The notes below the pieces were generated by a model. That model was given only the letters and a program-made list of their open reading frames with translations, was not told where the DNA came from and did not search any database. 43,249 bases of DNA from JAFDVL01 sp043736395 (GTDB lineage: Bacteria > Acidobacteriota > Blastocatellia > RBC074), in contig JAYTCQ010000150.1 of the NCBI GenBank assembly GCA_043736395.1, positions 1 to 43,249 of the forward strand, written 5' to 3'. Shown one piece after another: positions 16,763-26,296 of the stretch (positions are counted from its first letter, which is position 1; every line of letters starts with the position of its first letter). The position numbers and the translations under genes were made by a program.

Positions 16763-16913
16763 AGGTAGAAAAATTGGCGATTTAGATTACTTCTGATCAA
16801 GTATAAAGGACGTTATCATACATAGTATGGGAGAGGGAAGACCGGGGTTTTGCAAATTATTTGGCGCATTTTTTTGCACTTTATTTGGCACAGGCGAATC
16901 GTGAAGCATTATT

Positions 16914-16935
16914 AGGGCGGAGTGCGATCCGCCCT
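16914..16935 (-). terminator. Intrinsic-terminator-like hairpin after the subtilase gene
   Basis: AGGGCGGA (16914-16921) pairs perfectly with TCCGCCCT (16928-16935) around a 6-nt loop. On the minus strand it is followed by AATAAT, a weak U-tract. It lies 19 bp beyond the stop of the minus-strand subtilase gene and could also serve the convergent XRE gene. Confidence 0.6.
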
Positions 16936-16953
16936 ATTCCAATTAAGTGGGAG

Positions 16954-19302
16954 TTAAATATTTTTCGCCTTTTCTGCTTCGAGTCGGATCTTGTTGTTTT
17001 TTGGACTTAACCGCCAAGTTACTCGCCCAACTTCCAGCTTATTGAATGACTGTGTAACTGCGATTTGATACTCATTTTTGCGGGTATCTTTGGGTAAATC
17101 GACCAATAAACGACAAGCAGCTCTGGATTTAGCCGTCAGATGCAATGGTCCAAGTGGTTCAATGCCTTGTGCTCGAATCGCTAGAAAAGCTGTATGAGTT
17201 TTCTTATTCACTTTGATAACCTTAACTTTTTCACGCAAGGCGTCGGCTAAGTATTGTGGCACCTCAAGCATAACTTGAGCTTGGGTCGGTAGACGTGCCT
17301 CAACAGCGATCTCGAATGTCAGTGCTTCGTCAAGTGCCCCTGGTAATACGAAAGGCAGTGATAGGAAGCCAGGAGGATTGGCACTGGCTGGGGGGACGTT
17401 ATTAACGACATTGAAGTTGCGCCAAGTGACATTGTTATTGTTGCGTACAAAAACCTCAAAGTTAGCCCAAGTCATGAACGAGGCAGGATTTGGGGCTGGG
17501 TCATTGGTTGTACCAATCAAACACACAAAGCAATAATGTCCTTGTGCAGGGATCTGAGCGTTAGGCCAAGTCAAAGCTGGAGAAACGGTTAAGATGTCTC
17601 CTGTGGGAACATTTGGCAACGTCACCGTACCGATCAGATTCCAGGTATTTGGCGTAAGTAAGGTTGCCACTTCAGACCAGTAAATCGTGGCACTGACATT
17701 ACTGGCGGCAGCTCCTCCACGATTGAGCATTCGCACATAAATGAAATTGTCTTGCCCCGCCTCAGCTTCATAACCGAGGCCATTATCATTTTCAGTGCCG
17801 CTCCCAACCCCATAAATAGATTGTGGATTAACGACTAGGTTTGGACGCAATATCACGTCAGGGCTGGAAGAAATAGCCCCGGAGTGTGGATTCCCAACGT
17901 CACCAACAAAATCTCGAATGTAAATGTCAGGTGTGACTCCCAGCACGGAAGTCGAGATTGCATTGAGGTTAGGCATCACCCCGATCAGGTCGCTGGCTGG
18001 GTTGCCTGAAAGCGTACCTGTAGCTGCTGCACTGAGAATTTGTCTCATCTGACGTGGGCTAAGGCGATATCCACGACTGGCTTGATGCATCCCCTGAACA
18101 GCCAGCGCCGCACCCGTGATGATCGGTGAGGCACCGGATGTTCCACCGAAATTGACTGTGTAGGTATTGGTGAGGTTACCCGTCCAACCCTCACCCGTTG
18201 TATCAATGTTTTGCCCCCACCCATAACAATCAATGCGACTGCCAAAGCAACTGAAGCTCAAACGCGTGTGGGGCACACTTGAACTGGCTGCGCCAACCAT
18301 GATGGCACCCGAGTCCTTGAAGACTGCACTAGCGCGGTTAAGCACCCCGCCAAGCACTGTATCGAGATTATTCCCGCCGTTACCAGCCGCTTCAACTACG
18401 ATAATCCCTAATGCGGTGGTGAGGCGAATCGCGTCGAATACTGCTGGCTCAGCTTCCACTGGCATATTCGACAAACCAGCATAAAAAGTCTGCGCTTCGA
18501 GTAACATGACATCACCAAAGGCCATCACGGCAGCCGCGCTGAGAATCGCTTCTGCCGTGTTATAAGTACTCGCGGTACGATATTGAGAAACCACTCGCCC
18601 AGTGGCGGCAGGAGCAATACCAACATTACCAATGTTATTATCAGTTGCTCGAATCTCACCGAGCACGGCGGTGCCGTGACCAAAATACGCTTGATTAACA
18701 CCAGAGATCAGCGTGATCCCCGCGCTGACCAAGTCCTCGTGATTTAAAGTCCAACCTTGCTCAAGATCAACGAAACTTTGACCTGCTCCATCACCTCCGG
18801 TGATCGTCCAGGCAAATTCTGCGTCAATGCCATTTTGTGCTGGGTCAAGATACCCTTGCGCGGGCCAGCGTGGATCGTTGGCAGCATTGACTACGGGCGG
18901 TGGCGTTGGTCCCCCTTCGACATAGGCCTGCTCAACGGAATTCCAGGAACTGAGTACTTTGGCTAATGCCTGTGGCTCAACGGTAGTCGGGCAATCAATC
19001 ACAAAATAGTTAAGTAAGTTTGGTGGCTGATAGGATGGGTCAAGCTCGACAGCCTGACGCACCAGTGCTTCGATTTTGTCTGCTCCCAGTTCTGGGTAGA
19101 GACGTTTTAGCGTGATGCCTTTGAATTCATCTATAAGGCGAGACCAAGAGCCAATCTGTTGTTCTTCAATCAAAGCTCCGATACCGTCACGGTAAGGAAG
19201 TTTTACGTGGTCCCTAAACTTTACGACTACGCGCGGCAAAACAATACTGGTTTCTTGAGAAGTTGTAGTTTTTTTCTTAGTGGCAGTTTTTTTTGTGGGC
19301 AT
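16954..19302 (-). CDS. S8 subtilisin-like serine peptidase without signal peptide
   Basis: 782 residues. The triad is visible: Asp179 (SFVDLEQGW), His209 (YFGHGTAV) and Ser389 (GGTSGASP), with the oxyanion Asn308 in AAGNGG. The N-terminus is Lys/Thr-rich (MPTKKTATKKKTTT) and not hydrophobic, so there is no Sec signal. A prodomain-like region (about 20-135) precedes the peptidase. The C-terminal half has a CARDB-like beta domain (FIYVRMLNRGGAAASNV, then ATIYWSE) and a final beta domain with RLPTQAQVMLEVP. Secretion, if any, would need another route. AGGAGAA stands 5 nt before the ATG. It is a single gene with a terminator-like hairpin after it. Confidence 0.9.
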   Translation of the reverse strand: MPTKKTATKKKTTTSQETSIVLPRVVVKFRDHVKLPYRDGIGALIEEQQIGSWSRLIDEFKGITLKRLYPELGADKIEALVRQAVELDPSYQPPNLLNYFVIDCPTTVEPQALAKVLSSWNSVEQAYVEGGPTPPPVVNAANDPRWPAQGYLDPAQNGIDAEFAWTITGGDGAGQSFVDLEQGWTLNHEDLVSAGITLISGVNQAYFGHGTAVLGEIRATDNNIGNVGIAPAATGRVVSQYRTASTYNTAEAILSAAAVMAFGDVMLLEAQTFYAGLSNMPVEAEPAVFDAIRLTTALGIIVVEAAGNGGNNLDTVLGGVLNRASAVFKDSGAIMVGAASSSVPHTRLSFSCFGSRIDCYGWGQNIDTTGEGWTGNLTNTYTVNFGGTSGASPIITGAALAVQGMHQASRGYRLSPRQMRQILSAAATGTLSGNPASDLIGVMPNLNAISTSVLGVTPDIYIRDFVGDVGNPHSGAISSSPDVILRPNLVVNPQSIYGVGSGTENDNGLGYEAEAGQDNFIYVRMLNRGGAAASNVSATIYWSEVATLLTPNTWNLIGTVTLPNVPTGDILTVSPALTWPNAQIPAQGHYCFVCLIGTTNDPAPNPASFMTWANFEVFVRNNNNVTWRNFNVVNNVPPASANPPGFLSLPFVLPGALDEALTFEIAVEARLPTQAQVMLEVPQYLADALREKVKVIKVNKKTHTAFLAIRAQGIEPLGPLHLTAKSRAACRLLVDLPKDTRKNEYQIAVTQSFNKLEVGRVTWRLSPKNNKIRLEAEKAKNI

Positions 19303-19980
19303 ACTTGTTCTCCTATTATGATTAGTTGCTTTTGTTTATTTCTTGCTCACACAACAAGTGCCGCTGTTTGGTCTGCAATATTCGTCGTTTTGTCGTAATG
19401 TGAATTTTCTTTTACTTTGATCAATCATCCCTTTCTAGTTGAGTTGTTACAATATCTTCCTGAAAGGAATTCTTTTAGATCGAATTTGAGAGACAAATCG
19501 TTGCTAGCGATTCCATGATCTCTAGCACAACACCACATTTCCAAAGCTGGAATCACGATGAGAAATCGTCACTAACTATATTGACTTCAAGTAACGTTTT
19601 TACTAATGGGGAAGCTCTACTCCATTGAGGAAAATGAGCCTCTCACCAGGCTGATAAATTCAAAATACGGCTGAATCAAAAGATCAAGCAACGAAATATT
19701 TGCTTAGTACTATTTATTGGGGAGATATTGGCGGCAATTGTGTTTCACAATGGCAAAGAAATGCTATAACAGTTTTTTTACGAAATCAATCGCAAATTAT
19801 ATTTTTGCGATTAAACGTTAAGTGTGGGAAAACAGTAATTAGACAAAAGCGGCTTGCTGAGTTTTCTAGCGTTAACAATTTCATTTTTTGGTAAGGTTCA
19901 AGCTTGGGTTTTTACTCGACACTCTATGTTTTGATTTCTTTGGTTACAAAGGAGCGCATTGTCATTTACAAACAAAGAGG
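19303..19980. other. AT-rich intergenic stretch, no gene seen
   Basis: Nearly 680 bp upstream of the subtilase gene. Open frames here are short, lack ribosome sites and match no family known to me. The promoter of the subtilase gene must be near the left end. Confidence 0.4.
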
Positions 19981-20053
19981 ATTGTATCTGAAGTGCTCAG
20001 AGCAAACCTCGGCGGTAACTGCAGTCTTCATTTCTGAGCATTTCAGATACAAT
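19981..20053. repeat. 22-bp imperfect inverted repeat (20/22), MITE- or IS-end-like
   Basis: The left arm 19981-20002 (ATTGTATCTGAAGTGCTCAG plus AG) and the right arm 20032-20053 (TTCTGAGCATTTCAGATACA plus AT) are complementary at 20 of 22 positions, across a 29-bp centre. The right arm ends 12 bp before the open frame of the methyltransferase-like fragment. The whole unit is 73 bp, the size of a miniature inverted-repeat element or a collapsed IS. No T-run follows. Confidence 0.6.
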
Positions 20054-20065
20054 TTGTTGAATTAA

Positions 20066-20488
20066 GCCGCGCCGTGGCTATGGGGATTGTATCGCGCCGG
20101 AGGGCGCGTGGGAGAAATTGAAGCGCATCGGCGTACGGTCGAAGACATGCAACGCGAGCTACGTGCAGGCGCGGAGTTGTTCTCTGCTTTCTGGAATGCT
20201 CCCATTGAACGCATCTGCGTGGAAAACCCCGTGATACATAAGCACGCCAAAGCGCTGATTGTGAATTACCGCGAGTTTGCGCAAAGCGTGCAGCCCTGGC
20301 AGTTCGGGCACGGCGAGACGAAGCGCACCTGCTTCTGGCTGAAGAACCTGCCGTTGCTGCAACCGACCGAGATCGTCGCGGGCCGCGAGCCGCGCGTGCA
20401 TCGGATGCCGCCCGGCCCCGACCGCTGGAAAGAGCGATCCCGCTTTTATCCCGGCATCGCGAAGGCGATGGCTGAGCAATGGGGATAA
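20066..20488 (+). pseudogene. C-terminal remnant of a phage-type DNA cytosine methyltransferase-like protein
   Basis: The frame is open from 20066 without a clear start (TTG at 20087 at best) and yields about 140 residues. NAPIERICVENPV, then QPWQFGHGETKRTCFWLK, then REPRVHRMPPGPDRWKERS and GIAKAMAEQWG are the conserved tail of phage and prophage cytosine-methyltransferase-like proteins. The usual N-terminal catalytic half, with its Pro-Pro-Cys motif, is absent. The fragment directly follows the inverted repeat at 19981-20053, which suggests that an insertion or deletion removed the first half. The GC content is visibly higher than in the AT-rich flank. It is probably non-functional. Confidence 0.6.
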
Positions 20489-20761
20489 AGGCGGGATGGA
20501 TTGCTTTGAAGAGTGCAAGAGCAGGAATAGCAATATCGTGTCTAGGTTCAACTACCCACATGCATAAAAAGATGATGTGTATGGTTTTCATCTCATGGTA
20601 TCCTTACTTGAATGCTGTTAAACAAGTAATCCTCTCAACCTTTGACCTTGGCTGAAATTTCTTTGTGGGAACGAATGGGGAGAGGACGCAATTAAGCTCA
20701 TCGTCTTGAACTCCTGACCCATGAGGGCAGTCGGCCATTTAGCTGTGGGATACCACCAGTT
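20489..20761. other. Leader region of the EAD1 operon
   Basis: 273 bp without a supportable gene. It must contain the promoter of the three-gene operon that follows. No clear operator palindrome or terminator is seen. Confidence 0.35.
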
Positions 20762-22225
20762 TTGAATGCAAAACTGAACACGAGGCCTTTACTTCAAATT
20801 CCAATGCAACTGACTGGTGAACAATACCAAGAACTACAAAGGGCTTTGACCCATGCTTTCCCCACACATGAAGACTTGGCACAAGTCGTTAGGTTTAAGC
20901 TTGACCAGAATTTGAATGTCATTACGCCTAGTGGAGATCTAAATGCAGTTGCGTACAAATTGATTGAGTGGCTTGTGGCTCATAATAAGGTATGTATGTT
21001 CATTACAGGCGCACGAACTGTAAATCCTGATAATAATGAATTGCGTTTATTTGATGAACGCTACTGTGGGGATGCTGGGGGCGCTGCCAAACAGCTTAGC
21101 AATTCCAATAATGGAGGATTTGAGGAAGCCTTTAAGATTGAAACCCAACATGCCCGCCGCCAAATTAAGAAAACAATTCCCGGTCTAGAAAATCCCCTTC
21201 CGCGAAGCGAAATTGAATGGCTAGAAGAGCAGTTACAAAATTCGGTTCCTGTTCTGTTCACTGGGAATGCTGGGACTGGAAAGAGTGGCATAGCAGACAT
21301 TTTGGCCGAGACGGCTTTTAAAGCTGAGAAGGGGATATTGTTTATTGATGCACGCCGAACTGCTTTTATCCAAAACGTGACACAACTACGGGATCACTTA
21401 GGTCTTTCTGTTCCGCTCGTATCTGCGATTGAAGATGTTGCGGAGCGCAGAAGATGCCGAGTTATTATTGAACAGTTAGATAGCAGCATTGGCTTTGAGG
21501 CAGCCCGGGTTTTAGTAGATCTTGCTGTCGTTTGCTGCCGCATCAAGGGGGTCGAGATTATTGTTGTTTCGCGCAAGCGTGAGGCGAATGAGGAGGCGCT
21601 TCTTCAGCCACTAACTAGCGAGGGATTTCAGGAACATACTAGCTATCCGCTCGGACCCAACGATGCCGAGCGTGTACTTGAGCAACTTGGCATTAGTAGT
21701 CCTTCTGTAGATTTGGTTAAGTTAGGCTGTAATCTTCTAAACCTTGAACTCATTGGCAAGGTCAAACAAGAAAAGCCGGATTACGACTTTTCACAAGCGA
21801 TGTCTGATGTGGATTTGTGGGAGCAATATCTTGAGACTATTGTCGAACGCGACCTGATGCTAAGGAATCCGCAAGCCGCCCGTCAGGTGATTACTGAAGC
21901 CATGCAATTGGCAAAACTTGGATTAAATAGTGAAGATCGCACATTCACTCTCGACTACGACATGCCATTGCAGCAGAGCCGATTAATAAGCTGGGATATG
22001 ATTCTGTGTGAAGTGGGAAGGAAATACCGCTTCAGACACGAGAAACTACAAGACTATCTTTACGCGAGGGACGCCGCCGAACGAGCACTAATGCCTAAAG
22101 ACGTTGCTGGAGAGATCAACCCGTTCAGGACGGCAAATGTGATTCGTTGGATGGATAAGATATACCGACGTCCAGGTTATGAGGCTATCCGTGGGCGATT
22201 CATGAGGGAGGGATTAAATGGGTAA
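20762..22225 (+). CDS. EAD1-domain P-loop NTPase (first gene of conflict operon)
   Basis: 487 residues from a TTG at 20762; an ATG at 20804 (MQLTGEQYQEL) starts right at the domain edge and is equally possible, as neither has a strong ribosome site. Residues 16-97 are an effector-associated domain 1 (EAD1): LTGEQYQELQRALTHAFP, then VVRFKLDQNLNVI, then NPDNNELR. A P-loop NTPase follows, with Walker A GNAGTGKS at 168-175, a Walker B-like strand VIIEQLD at 234-240 and a sensor-like IIVVSRK around 266. The C-terminus is helical and has no repeats. EADs are death-fold-like adaptors that pair NTPases with effectors by homotypic contact. The stop overlaps the next gene by 8 nt. The NTPase subclass (STAND or other AAA) is uncertain. 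Confidence 0.8.
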   Translation: MNAKLNTRPLLQIPMQLTGEQYQELQRALTHAFPTHEDLAQVVRFKLDQNLNVITPSGDLNAVAYKLIEWLVAHNKVCMFITGARTVNPDNNELRLFDERYCGDAGGAAKQLSNSNNGGFEEAFKIETQHARRQIKKTIPGLENPLPRSEIEWLEEQLQNSVPVLFTGNAGTGKSGIADILAETAFKAEKGILFIDARRTAFIQNVTQLRDHLGLSVPLVSAIEDVAERRRCRVIIEQLDSSIGFEAARVLVDLAVVCCRIKGVEIIVVSRKREANEEALLQPLTSEGFQEHTSYPLGPNDAERVLEQLGISSPSVDLVKLGCNLLNLELIGKVKQEKPDYDFSQAMSDVDLWEQYLETIVERDLMLRNPQAARQVITEAMQLAKLGLNSEDRTFTLDYDMPLQQSRLISWDMILCEVGRKYRFRHEKLQDYLYARDAAERALMPKDVAGEINPFRTANVIRWMDKIYRRPGYEAIRGRFMREGLNG

Positions 22226-25200
22226 TGAGAATACCGAATCAAAGACCGTAATTCCCTTTTACACGCAGACGGCGATCCTGGATGCTTACCTGCAGGTAGC
22301 CGATCCTAGTGCTGACCCGCTTGCGCTCGAAGTGATTTGCCAAACCCTCCGCGAACAAGAGGATCTTCGAAACTACTTCTTCAGCAATGGCCCGCATCCA
22401 GCTTGGGCGGCAGTGTTGTGGGAGGCTAGCTTTTTTCAGACGCCACCCCCGCCACAACAAACGGAAAATGGACTTGTGCGATTGCGCTGGCCCGAACAGG
22501 AGTATTTGATCTCGGTCGCAGCCCTCGTCCCAGATATTATCCTCAAGCATTTCGCTGTTCTTAAGGATGCACCAGAGTACGGAGAACGGGTCATATACGC
22601 CCTACAATTACTGCCGCCTGAATTGATCGTAGCTGCTTTGCCACAACTGCTTCAATGGTTGCGTGATCCTCAAACAGCTTCGATTACAGCGAGCGCGACA
22701 TATGAGTTAGCAGTAAAGCTCGCGGAGCGGAAACAAAGTGCACCTGCATTTGAATTATTCCGAGCTGTATTGACACCGCAGCCATCACCGAAGATTCAGA
22801 AAATAGAAAAATCATTCTTTGGTACAGAAGCAATTCCTCTATTTAAGCTAGCCGATTTCGACTATAGCTTTGACAAAAATAGCAGTTTCAGAAATGCATT
22901 GGAGTTATTTAGATCATTAGACATCAGGCAAACACTTGCAGTGCTTGAAGATCATTTACTTTGCGCGTTGCGCCTGGAAGCTCAGGCGAAACGATTTTCG
23001 GAATATGAACGAAGTTCCTGGTGGCGCACGGCAATTGAAGAATCCGACCAGGACATACATGGAGAATACAAAGACAGCCTATTAATTGCTCTGCGCGACT
23101 CACTCCGTTTATGGGCACAACAGGACGCACCTAGTGCTGAAGCACTCGTACGTCGGTACTTGGAAACTAACCACGAAATATTGAAACGATTAGGGCTATA
23201 CATCTTGAGCGTCGTACCAGACGCCTACAAAAACCTTGTTGCCCGCGAATTACTCAACGAAAAAAATCTGAATGACGTCGGCATTCACCATGAATATTTC
23301 TTGTTATTGCAGGAGGGGTATCCACACCTCGACGAACAAAAACAACAGAAATTTCTCGCACTTATCCGACAGGGACCACCGTCTGAGGAAATTGAGCAGG
23401 TTAGTGATGATGTTGACAAAGACGCTGGTGAGTCGCGGAAGATTTACATAGAAGGTTATATAAAACACTGGAAACTCAAACGGCTGTGGATGCTGCGAAA
23501 ATACTTGAGCGGTGAGTTCACCAATCTCTTAGAAGAACTTGTTGCAGAGCTAGGTGAGCCGGAACGTGCTGAATACACTCACTGGGTTTCCGGGGGTGTG
23601 TATTCAGTAACAGACAAAAGTCCCATCAGACGTGAGCAGTTGAGCTTAATGCCGCCTGAAGCACTCATAGACTTCCTACGTCAATGGCAACCTGAGCCAG
23701 AACAGACGTTCGGCCCTGAACGAATTACCCTTAGTGCGCTTGGTCAGGCCGTTGCTGGATTAGTCTTCTCCGATTTCGATAAGTACGCACAACACTTAAA
23801 GCCTATTGCTCTCATCGGTCCGGCTTTTGCGACCCCTCTAATAAGAGGATTTACTAGCGGCACTCGCATTGGGAGTGTGCGGTGGGCAGATGCGCTTGAA
23901 TTTTGTGAAGCAATGCTTAGCGATGCGAATATAAGGTATTCCTCAGATAACGCGGGCGATGAAAACTGGCGCTACACGCGCGAAGCGATAGTCAACTTGT
24001 TAGAAGTAGCTGTGGAAGAGCCAAAGGCAGATGCAGGTGTTGAAGCAACCGACCATCGTGTACAAATGGAATTTCTGCCACGCGTGCGGGACCTGTTACT
24101 AACACTGCTGGACGACCCGGACCCCAGCCCAGAAAATGATCGCCCCCCGGAAAACTATGTTGGACACAACGATCCCGTGACCGTTGCACTAAATCATGTA
24201 CGCCCGCGTGCGTTGCTGACACTCATCCAGTACGCCGTGCATCGCGCACAGGTCGAACAAGGGGAATCTCGCGATGATAATGCATCACAACTCCCTGTAT
24301 CACGATTAGAGCCTAAAGTGCGTGAAGCCCTGACACGTAAAATGAATCCGCAAGTTGAGCCGAGTTTGGCAGTCCACAGCGTTTACGGCTTAAATCTACG
24401 CCGCCTTAGATGGCTAGATCAAAATTGGCTCGAAGAACATCTCGATACAATTTTCCCTGAAGGGGGCGAAGCAGAAACGGTGTGGTTATTTGCAGCAGCA
24501 TGGGATGCGTTTGTAGCATACGATGGTAACCGATTTGATCGTCCCTTCTTCGCAAAGTTACGCCCTAAGTACATGCGGGCCATTAATAATCTCGCGCTAG
24601 GAGTAGTGACAGGCAGACATCCTGAGTCGAGCAATGGATTAGCAGCTCAGCTACTTTGGGAATATCTAAATGGCAACTATCAGCTACGTTCTGCGGAGGG
24701 GCAAGATAGTCTGTTAGTGCACTTCTATATGAAAGCTGCACCAGATAAGCGTGGTCAGGCCGCATGGTTGCTGTGGCGTATCTGCCAAGACAATCCGCAA
24801 TATTTAAGTGATATATGGTTGCGTGTACGCCCCTTCTGGGAATGGCGGGTTGACGAAGCAGCCCGCTCCAATCATTCAAATGATTTCGACAGTGAAATGG
24901 AATGGTATGCCCGTTTACCACTAATCGCCTTTGAAATGGAAACAATTAGATCAATGTGGTCGCTACTCGAAGGCATACTCCCGCATGTCGCTCGTTTCAA
25001 ACGTCGGGGCATCGGCTGGGACTCACTCGAAGAGTACCTAGCAAAAGAGGTGGAGCGAGATCCGTTACGGGCGATTCAGTTCTACCATCTTATGCACAAA
25101 CAATTGTCGCCCACTGTTTGGTTTTATCCAAGAAGCGAAAGCCGCACGATCATTGAGAAGGCTGCACGGCAAGAGGTGTCACGACAGGAAGCACTGGCGC

Positions 25201-25268
25201 TGATAAACACCCTTGCACGTTCTGGCAATCATCAATACCGCGATATTTATCAGCAATACGCAGGATGA
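22218..25268 (+). CDS. Large helical protein of unknown family (second gene of EAD1 operon)
   Basis: 1016 residues, start fixed by GAGGGAGGGATTAA before the ATG and by an 8-nt overlap with the NTPase gene. I recognise no domain. There is no signal peptide, membrane segment, P-loop or obvious catalytic motif. Composition and periodicity (many Leu/Trp/Ala-rich helices such as VIYALQLLPPELIVAALPQL and RAINNLALGVV) suggest an irregular alpha-solenoid. An acidic linker (SDDVDKDAGES) sits near residue 400 and a Pro/Asp-rich one (LLDDPDPSPENDRPPENY) near 640. In STAND proteins the NTPase is normally fused to a C-terminal superstructure of repeats; here that part may be a separate subunit that senses the trigger. 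The 4-nt ATGA overlap with a possible start of gene three supports a complex. Its function is unknown. Confidence 0.75.
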   Translation: MGNENTESKTVIPFYTQTAILDAYLQVADPSADPLALEVICQTLREQEDLRNYFFSNGPHPAWAAVLWEASFFQTPPPPQQTENGLVRLRWPEQEYLISVAALVPDIILKHFAVLKDAPEYGERVIYALQLLPPELIVAALPQLLQWLRDPQTASITASATYELAVKLAERKQSAPAFELFRAVLTPQPSPKIQKIEKSFFGTEAIPLFKLADFDYSFDKNSSFRNALELFRSLDIRQTLAVLEDHLLCALRLEAQAKRFSEYERSSWWRTAIEESDQDIHGEYKDSLLIALRDSLRLWAQQDAPSAEALVRRYLETNHEILKRLGLYILSVVPDAYKNLVARELLNEKNLNDVGIHHEYFLLLQEGYPHLDEQKQQKFLALIRQGPPSEEIEQVSDDVDKDAGESRKIYIEGYIKHWKLKRLWMLRKYLSGEFTNLLEELVAELGEPERAEYTHWVSGGVYSVTDKSPIRREQLSLMPPEALIDFLRQWQPEPEQTFGPERITLSALGQAVAGLVFSDFDKYAQHLKPIALIGPAFATPLIRGFTSGTRIGSVRWADALEFCEAMLSDANIRYSSDNAGDENWRYTREAIVNLLEVAVEEPKADAGVEATDHRVQMEFLPRVRDLLLTLLDDPDPSPENDRPPENYVGHNDPVTVALNHVRPRALLTLIQYAVHRAQVEQGESRDDNASQLPVSRLEPKVREALTRKMNPQVEPSLAVHSVYGLNLRRLRWLDQNWLEEHLDTIFPEGGEAETVWLFAAAWDAFVAYDGNRFDRPFFAKLRPKYMRAINNLALGVVTGRHPESSNGLAAQLLWEYLNGNYQLRSAEGQDSLLVHFYMKAAPDKRGQAAWLLWRICQDNPQYLSDIWLRVRPFWEWRVDEAARSNHSNDFDSEMEWYARLPLIAFEMETIRSMWSLLEGILPHVARFKRRGIGWDSLEEYLAKEVERDPLRAIQFYHLMHKQLSPTVWFYPRSESRTIIEKAARQEVSRQEALALINTLARSGNHQYRDIYQQYAG

Positions 25269-25324
25269 AGTGCGTCGGCGTTAATACCCTTGGTCGAAAG
25301 GCTCTGGGGCTTAGGAGACCTTCA

Positions 25325-26296
25325 ATGAATGGTGAACAGCAAAGAAGATTACATCAAGGGCTGCTGGGGGCCTTTCCAGACGCCGGTAGCATGCGACAAA
25401 TGGTAAAATTCGGTCTCAACCAAAATCTCGACGCTATAGCCAACACCAGCAGACTCGACATCGCAGTCTTTGAGTTAATGCAGTGGGCTGAATCAAGGGA
25501 CAAGACCATTTCACTGGTGGCCGTAGCGCGTAATAGTAACCCTGATAATGCGGCCTTGCGCACCATTGCTGAAGAGTTGCACCTCGCACCTGTTACAAGC
25601 GAGTTGGAAAAGATTGTTATCAGCTCTGTAGGGATCACTGATGTCAACGCTTGGCATGCGAGGATGAGTAGATGTGAGTTAACAGTTTGCAGCATTGAAA
25701 TATCGCCGTTCTTCGGAACTGGTTTTTTGATAGGTCCCGACATTGTTGTGACCAATCATCATGTAATAAAGGAGGCTATTACTGGAGCGATCAACCCTAA
25801 AGAGGTGGTATTACGCTTTGACTTTAAAACGGACGAGAGTGGTACAACGGTACAGCCAGGGCAAGAATATAAGCTTGCGGAAAATTGGCTAATCGATAGC
25901 AGCCCAAAAAACGAACTCGACTACGCAATACTACGCGTAGAGGGCAAGCCAGGCGAGATGCCTGTGGCAGGTCAGCACGACGCGGTAAATAGGGGCTGGT
26001 TGACTCCCCTATCCTACACATTTACTAATGGAGAACCACTATTTATTATTCAGCATCCTGAAGCGAAGCCACTCTCAATAGCCCCTGGTAGCTTTCTTAA
26101 TCATAACGCTTCTCCGCAGCGAATCATTCATAGCGTCAGTACGCTAGGCGGTTCTTCCGGTTCACCATGTTTTACGAGCAATTGGGATCTGGTGGCACTA
26201 CACTGCAGCGGGTCTAGTGGCGGCAATTATGCGGTGCCGTTTTCGACAATTCTTCCAAAGCTGCAGATGAAGAAAATTTCAGGATTACTCATATAG
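25325..26296 (+). CDS. EAD1-trypsin-like serine protease (third gene of EAD1 operon)
   Basis: 323 residues from the ATG at 25325, chosen because TTAGGAGACC stands 4-8 nt upstream and the EAD1 domain begins at once. An ATG at 25265 overlapping the preceding stop would add 20 unconserved residues. EAD1 spans about 1-85 (MNGEQQRRLHQGLLGAFPD, VKFGLNQNLDAI, NPDNAALR) and aligns plainly with the EAD1 of gene one. The rest is a chymotrypsin-fold protease: His146 in VVTNHHVI, Asp199 in NELDYAILRV and Ser278 in GGSSGSPCF. There is no signal peptide, so it acts in the cytoplasm. It is the likely effector, recruited and activated by the EAD1-NTPase. All triad residues are intact. Confidence 0.88.
   Translation: MNGEQQRRLHQGLLGAFPDAGSMRQMVKFGLNQNLDAIANTSRLDIAVFELMQWAESRDKTISLVAVARNSNPDNAALRTIAEELHLAPVTSELEKIVISSVGITDVNAWHARMSRCELTVCSIEISPFFGTGFLIGPDIVVTNHHVIKEAITGAINPKEVVLRFDFKTDESGTTVQPGQEYKLAENWLIDSSPKNELDYAILRVEGKPGEMPVAGQHDAVNRGWLTPLSYTFTNGEPLFIIQHPEAKPLSIAPGSFLNHNASPQRIIHSVSTLGGSSGSPCFTSNWDLVALHCSGSSGGNYAVPFSTILPKLQMKKISGLLI

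Noticed and set aside
20043..20591. 182-codon minus-strand frame, Arg/Ala-rich
   Set aside because: It is antisense to the methyltransferase-like fragment, whose plus-strand translation matches a known conserved tail.
25265..26296. AVAST (Avs1-type) system with a trypsin-like protease
   Set aside because: A protease beside an NTPase recalls it, but both proteins here begin with EAD1 and the large gene shows no NTPase or metallo-beta-lactamase motifs.
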